DNA of 8,006 bases from Bacteroidetes bacterium UBA2322 (GTDB lineage: Bacteria; Bacteroidota; Bacteroidia; Chitinophagales; UBA2359), in assembly GCA_002345145.1 (NCBI GenBank), contig DDVC01000125.1, positions 1-8,006 on the forward strand, read 5' to 3'. The notes below the pieces were generated by a model. It was given only the letters and a program-made list of their open reading frames with translations, made no database searches and was not told the DNA's origin. Positions 5,513-8,006 of this stretch are shown here, piece by piece. The number at the start of each line of letters is the position of its first letter. Position 1 is the stretch's first letter. The translations under genes were made by a program, and so were the position numbers.

Positions 5513-7885
5513 ATGAAAATAAAATTTAGCATGCCTTTCCTTTTAACCGCCTGTTGCCTACTCTTTTTATCATCAATGGCAACGGCTCAAAATGACGACT
5601 ACGGTTGGCGGCTTGGTGCTGGCATTGGATATATGGCTTATTATGGCGACCTTACCGATAATGATGTGGGTAAGGCATTTAAGAATCATTACCAATGGAA
5701 TGCCAACCGCGATCTCGCCTTTTCTCTTTCATTAGAAAGGCGACTTACCTCCGGCATCAGTTTGCAGTTGAGTGGTAATAGGGGTTATATTACTGCCAAC
5801 GACCGTAACAGAGCTTTTACTGACCCGCTGTTTAACCGTGCATTGAACTTTAGAACCGAAATAAATGACGGCAATCTTTCCTTTGTTTTCAAAACTGATA
5901 ACGACAGGATATTGGGCGACAAAGCATTTATTGCACCTTATTTTTTACTTGGTGCCGGTATTACAAATTTTAGGGTTTTTGCCGACCTGCAAGATGGCGA
6001 CGGTTCTTTTTATGATTACACCCTCCCGCTACTATCTGACGGTACTTACGAAACCGAAATTACCAATATCGGGACAGAGAAAATTGCCAATTATGCAACA
6101 TTGGTGCCCCATGTAAATGCCGGCTTGGGTTTGCGGTTTCGGTTTTGGGGTACTTTTAGCCTCCATTTTCAAACCGATTTACGCTATGCCCTGAGCGATT
6201 ATTTAGACGATGTAGGCAGCCCAAACTTTCGCACCTCGTTTAGCAATGAGGTGCAGGCTTTTGCCGGAAAGCCCAATCCGCAATACACCGGCAATAGGGG
6301 TAAAACCGACAAATTGAACGATATTTATGCCATCAGCACGGTATCGCTCCGCATCAACTTTGGTCGCAAAAAGGAAACATTTTTACCGCCGGTTTTTTAT
6401 GCCCAACAAGTACAAAATACGGGTAACCAATTGGTGCAGTTGGTAGCTAATGAGGTTAAAGTGGGCACAGAAACCATTGTGGTTTATGATACCATTAAGG
6501 TAATTGAAAAGGGTTATACCGCAAAGTATGACAGCGCCGGCATAGGGCAAACCAAAGCGCTGGTGGACTCGCTGAGGCAGGTGCAGCTTAGTAATCAGCA
6601 AATGGCGGCTCAGTTGCTTGCGGCACAACAGGCTTTTACCCAAATGCAGCAAGAGTTGAGCAGTAAACCCGATGAATCTGATGCTCAAATGCTTGCTAAA
6701 CAAAATGCCTTGTTGAGTCAAATGGATTCTTTACAAAAGTCGGTTACAAATTTATACATCGTATCCGCCAATACTTCGGACAAATCGGGTAAGCCCGATT
6801 CTTTGACCACTGATGCCGCCTATACCGCCCAATTTAAAATGCTTAGGGCAGAATTAGACCGGTTGCGCGCCGAGCAATTAGCTGCTAACAAACCTTCGCT
6901 ATACCCCATGCAAACAACGGCAGCCCCAATAACCACCACAGCGCCGGCAGCAGGTTTAGCCCCGGTAATGCCCGTAGTTGCTAATACTCAACAAACGCCC
7001 CCTGCCAATGCAAACGCTTACCAAAGCCTGAAAACGGATATGGAAGCGCTAAAAACACAAATATCGCTGCTGACCAATGCAGTAAATGCACAAACACAAA
7101 TGCTGGCAAAGCAGCCTCAAACTATTAGTATGCCGCCGGTAATCGTACAACAACCAACTGCCGCTGCCATACCCAACCAACAGTTTGAAACGGCTTTACA
7201 AAACATCAATAACCAACTTTTTTTGCTGAGCAACCGCATTGGCTTATTGGAGCAAAGACCACCCACCGTTGCCTCCTCAACTGCTCCGGCAAGTGTACAG
7301 CCATCGGTAGTAGTAAATCAGCCCGACCCCTCCGGAACACAGGCATTGCTCAGTATGGTTGAGGATTTGCGCCGTCAAATTCAATTGCTAAACGCCAAAG
7401 TGGGTGAGTTGGAGCGCAGACCCGATGTGGCGCCCCCCTCTATTAATGTAGAGCCACCTGCCACACCCGCCCCTGCCGGGTTACCTGCCCCGCCGCCGGT
7501 AAACACCATACCTACCAATACCAAACCGCCCCTATCGCCCGGCTATTTGGCAGAAGTTGATAAATTGGGTAGCGTGAGCATCTTTTTTGACGTTAATTCA
7601 ACCGTAATCACCGACGTTGAACTTAAAAAGGTTGAGCGGGTTGCCGAGGTTATTCGTAAGTATCCCGAAGCGCGCATTACCATAAACGGTTATGCCGATA
7701 GCACCGGTAATGCCGATTACAACCGAAAACTATCCGAGAAACGCGCCCAAGCTGTTAGAGACAGGCTCATTCAGGGCTTCCGTTTGAATCCGCAGCAGGT
7801 TATTCTCAATGCTTTTGGCAATACCGATGCCCTACCCGGCGCTAACTCGTTCGACAGACGAGTCGATTTGCAATGGGTTAAGTAA
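5513..7885 (+). CDS. Large OmpA-family outer-membrane protein with coiled-coil repeats
   Basis: 790 residues. A signal peptide (about 1-25, cut after ATA) is followed by an N-terminal beta-barrel (about 29-284; strands such as YGWRLGAGIGYMAYYGDL and YAISTVSLRINFG). Next comes a long helical region (about 340-460) rich in Gln, Leu and Ala. Then follow three coiled-coil segments (about 504-533, 557-581, 609-636), each followed by a Pro/Val-rich linker. The C-terminal OmpA-like domain (about 682-790) has SVSIFFDVNSTVIT, GYADSTGN (Asp729), LSEKRAQAVRD (Arg744) and FDRRVDL. In OmpA the equivalent Asp and Arg bind peptidoglycan diaminopimelate. The protein therefore probably anchors the outer membrane to peptidoglycan, with the long middle part spanning the periplasm. 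It is much longer than classic OmpA (about 350 residues). The Cys at 14 fits a lipobox poorly, because the hydrophobic core continues past it. The start is the first ATG, with a good signal peptide. Confidence 0.93.
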   Translation: MKIKFSMPFLLTACCLLFLSSMATAQNDDYGWRLGAGIGYMAYYGDLTDNDVGKAFKNHYQWNANRDLAFSLSLERRLTSGISLQLSGNRGYITANDRNRAFTDPLFNRALNFRTEINDGNLSFVFKTDNDRILGDKAFIAPYFLLGAGITNFRVFADLQDGDGSFYDYTLPLLSDGTYETEITNIGTEKIANYATLVPHVNAGLGLRFRFWGTFSLHFQTDLRYALSDYLDDVGSPNFRTSFSNEVQAFAGKPNPQYTGNRGKTDKLNDIYAISTVSLRINFGRKKETFLPPVFYAQQVQNTGNQLVQLVANEVKVGTETIVVYDTIKVIEKGYTAKYDSAGIGQTKALVDSLRQVQLSNQQMAAQLLAAQQAFTQMQQELSSKPDESDAQMLAKQNALLSQMDSLQKSVTNLYIVSANTSDKSGKPDSLTTDAAYTAQFKMLRAELDRLRAEQLAANKPSLYPMQTTAAPITTTAPAAGLAPVMPVVANTQQTPPANANAYQSLKTDMEALKTQISLLTNAVNAQTQMLAKQPQTISMPPVIVQQPTAAAIPNQQFETALQNINNQLFLLSNRIGLLEQRPPTVASSTAPASVQPSVVVNQPDPSGTQALLSMVEDLRRQIQLLNAKVGELERRPDVAPPSINVEPPATPAPAGLPAPPPVNTIPTNTKPPLSPGYLAEVDKLGSVSIFFDVNSTVITDVELKKVERVAEVIRKYPEARITINGYADSTGNADYNRKLSEKRAQAVRDRLIQGFRLNPQQVILNAFGNTDALPGANSFDRRVDLQWVK
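7013..7471 (+). repeat. Three degenerate coil-plus-linker protein repeats inside the OmpA-family gene
   Basis: Residues 501-653 contain three units of about 50-55 residues. Each has a leucine-heptad coil (EALKTQISLLTNAV; INNQLFLLSNRIGLLE; VEDLRRQIQLLNAKVGELE) followed by a linker with a shared pattern: PPVIVQQP at 541, PSVVVNQP at 597, PSINVEPP at 642. The copies are diverged at DNA level, so this looks like old internal duplication or selected similarity rather than recent expansion. Confidence 0.55.
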
Positions 7886-7903
7886 TCATCGGGCAGTATT
7901 TTT

Positions 7904-7922
7904 ACTGATTTTCAGTCGTTTT
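7904..7922 (+). terminator. Weak candidate terminator after the OmpA-family gene
   Basis: ACTGA (7904-7908) pairs with TCAGT (7912-7916) around a TTT loop, followed by CG and four T. The stem is short and AU-rich. A second hairpin at 7939-7958 (GGTTGC-C-AC / GTGCAGCC, one bulge) has only a poor T tail. Either could end the transcript, but neither is convincing. Confidence 0.25.
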
Positions 7923-8006
7923 GCCTCCGCAGTGTATAGGTTGCCACCGGGTGCAGCCTCTGTTTGATGTATAAATTGAGCTAATCACCCCTGTTTTCAG
8001 CAAAAA

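Noticed and set aside
5513..5560. Possible lipobox LTAC in the OmpA-family signal peptide
   Set aside because: The hydrophobic core continues past the cysteine and a good signal peptidase I site (ATA before Gln) follows. A barrel protein would not normally be a lipoprotein.
1..8006. CRISPR array, tRNA/rRNA, insertion sequence or phage gene
   Set aside because: No spaced direct repeats, no cloverleaf or rRNA-like sequence, and no transposase, integrase or phage protein seen on either strand by eye.

Overview
The window looks like a chromosomal stretch of a member of the Bacteroidota, probably a Saprospirales/Chitinophagales-type relative. Several signs agree. There are -7 promoter boxes of the TAnnTTTG type (2413-2420 and 4083-4090). 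No Shine-Dalgarno sequences precede the starts. The genes encode a lipoprotein nucleotidase, an uncharacterised outer-membrane protein and a long OmpA-family protein typical of that phylum. The genus assignment is inference.

Layout. On the minus strand (6-2131) lie two closely linked genes: a TIR-domain protein with one membrane helix and a PEGA-like C-terminal domain, followed by an exported TPR-containing protein. A gene-poor divergent region (about 2132-2437) holds an apparently orphan plus-strand terminator, a short tandem repeat, and a short ORF in frame with the TIR gene. On the plus strand follow a lipoprotein 5'-nucleotidase/metallophosphoesterase (2438-3997), an outer-membrane protein with a beta-rich N-terminal region (4124-5311), and a 790-residue OmpA-family protein (5513-7885). 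The last 120 bases hold only weak hairpins.

How the parts may work together. The three plus-strand genes are all cell-envelope functions with their own apparent promoters or long leaders, so they are neighbours rather than an obvious operon. The minus-strand pair is the most unusual part. By topology, the TIR domain is cytoplasmic and the PEGA-like domain periplasmic, and the next gene makes a periplasmic protein. This suggests a membrane-spanning sensing or signalling module. The TIR domain appears to lack the glutamate needed by NADase TIRs, so an adaptor or scaffold role is more likely than NAD-cleaving defence. The function of the pair is not known to me.

Start-site corrections. Two longer ORFs begin upstream of or inside promoter boxes (ATG 2399 and TTG 4088), so the annotated starts here are ATG 2438 and ATG 4124. 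The TIR gene has no ATG start at all in its own open frame.
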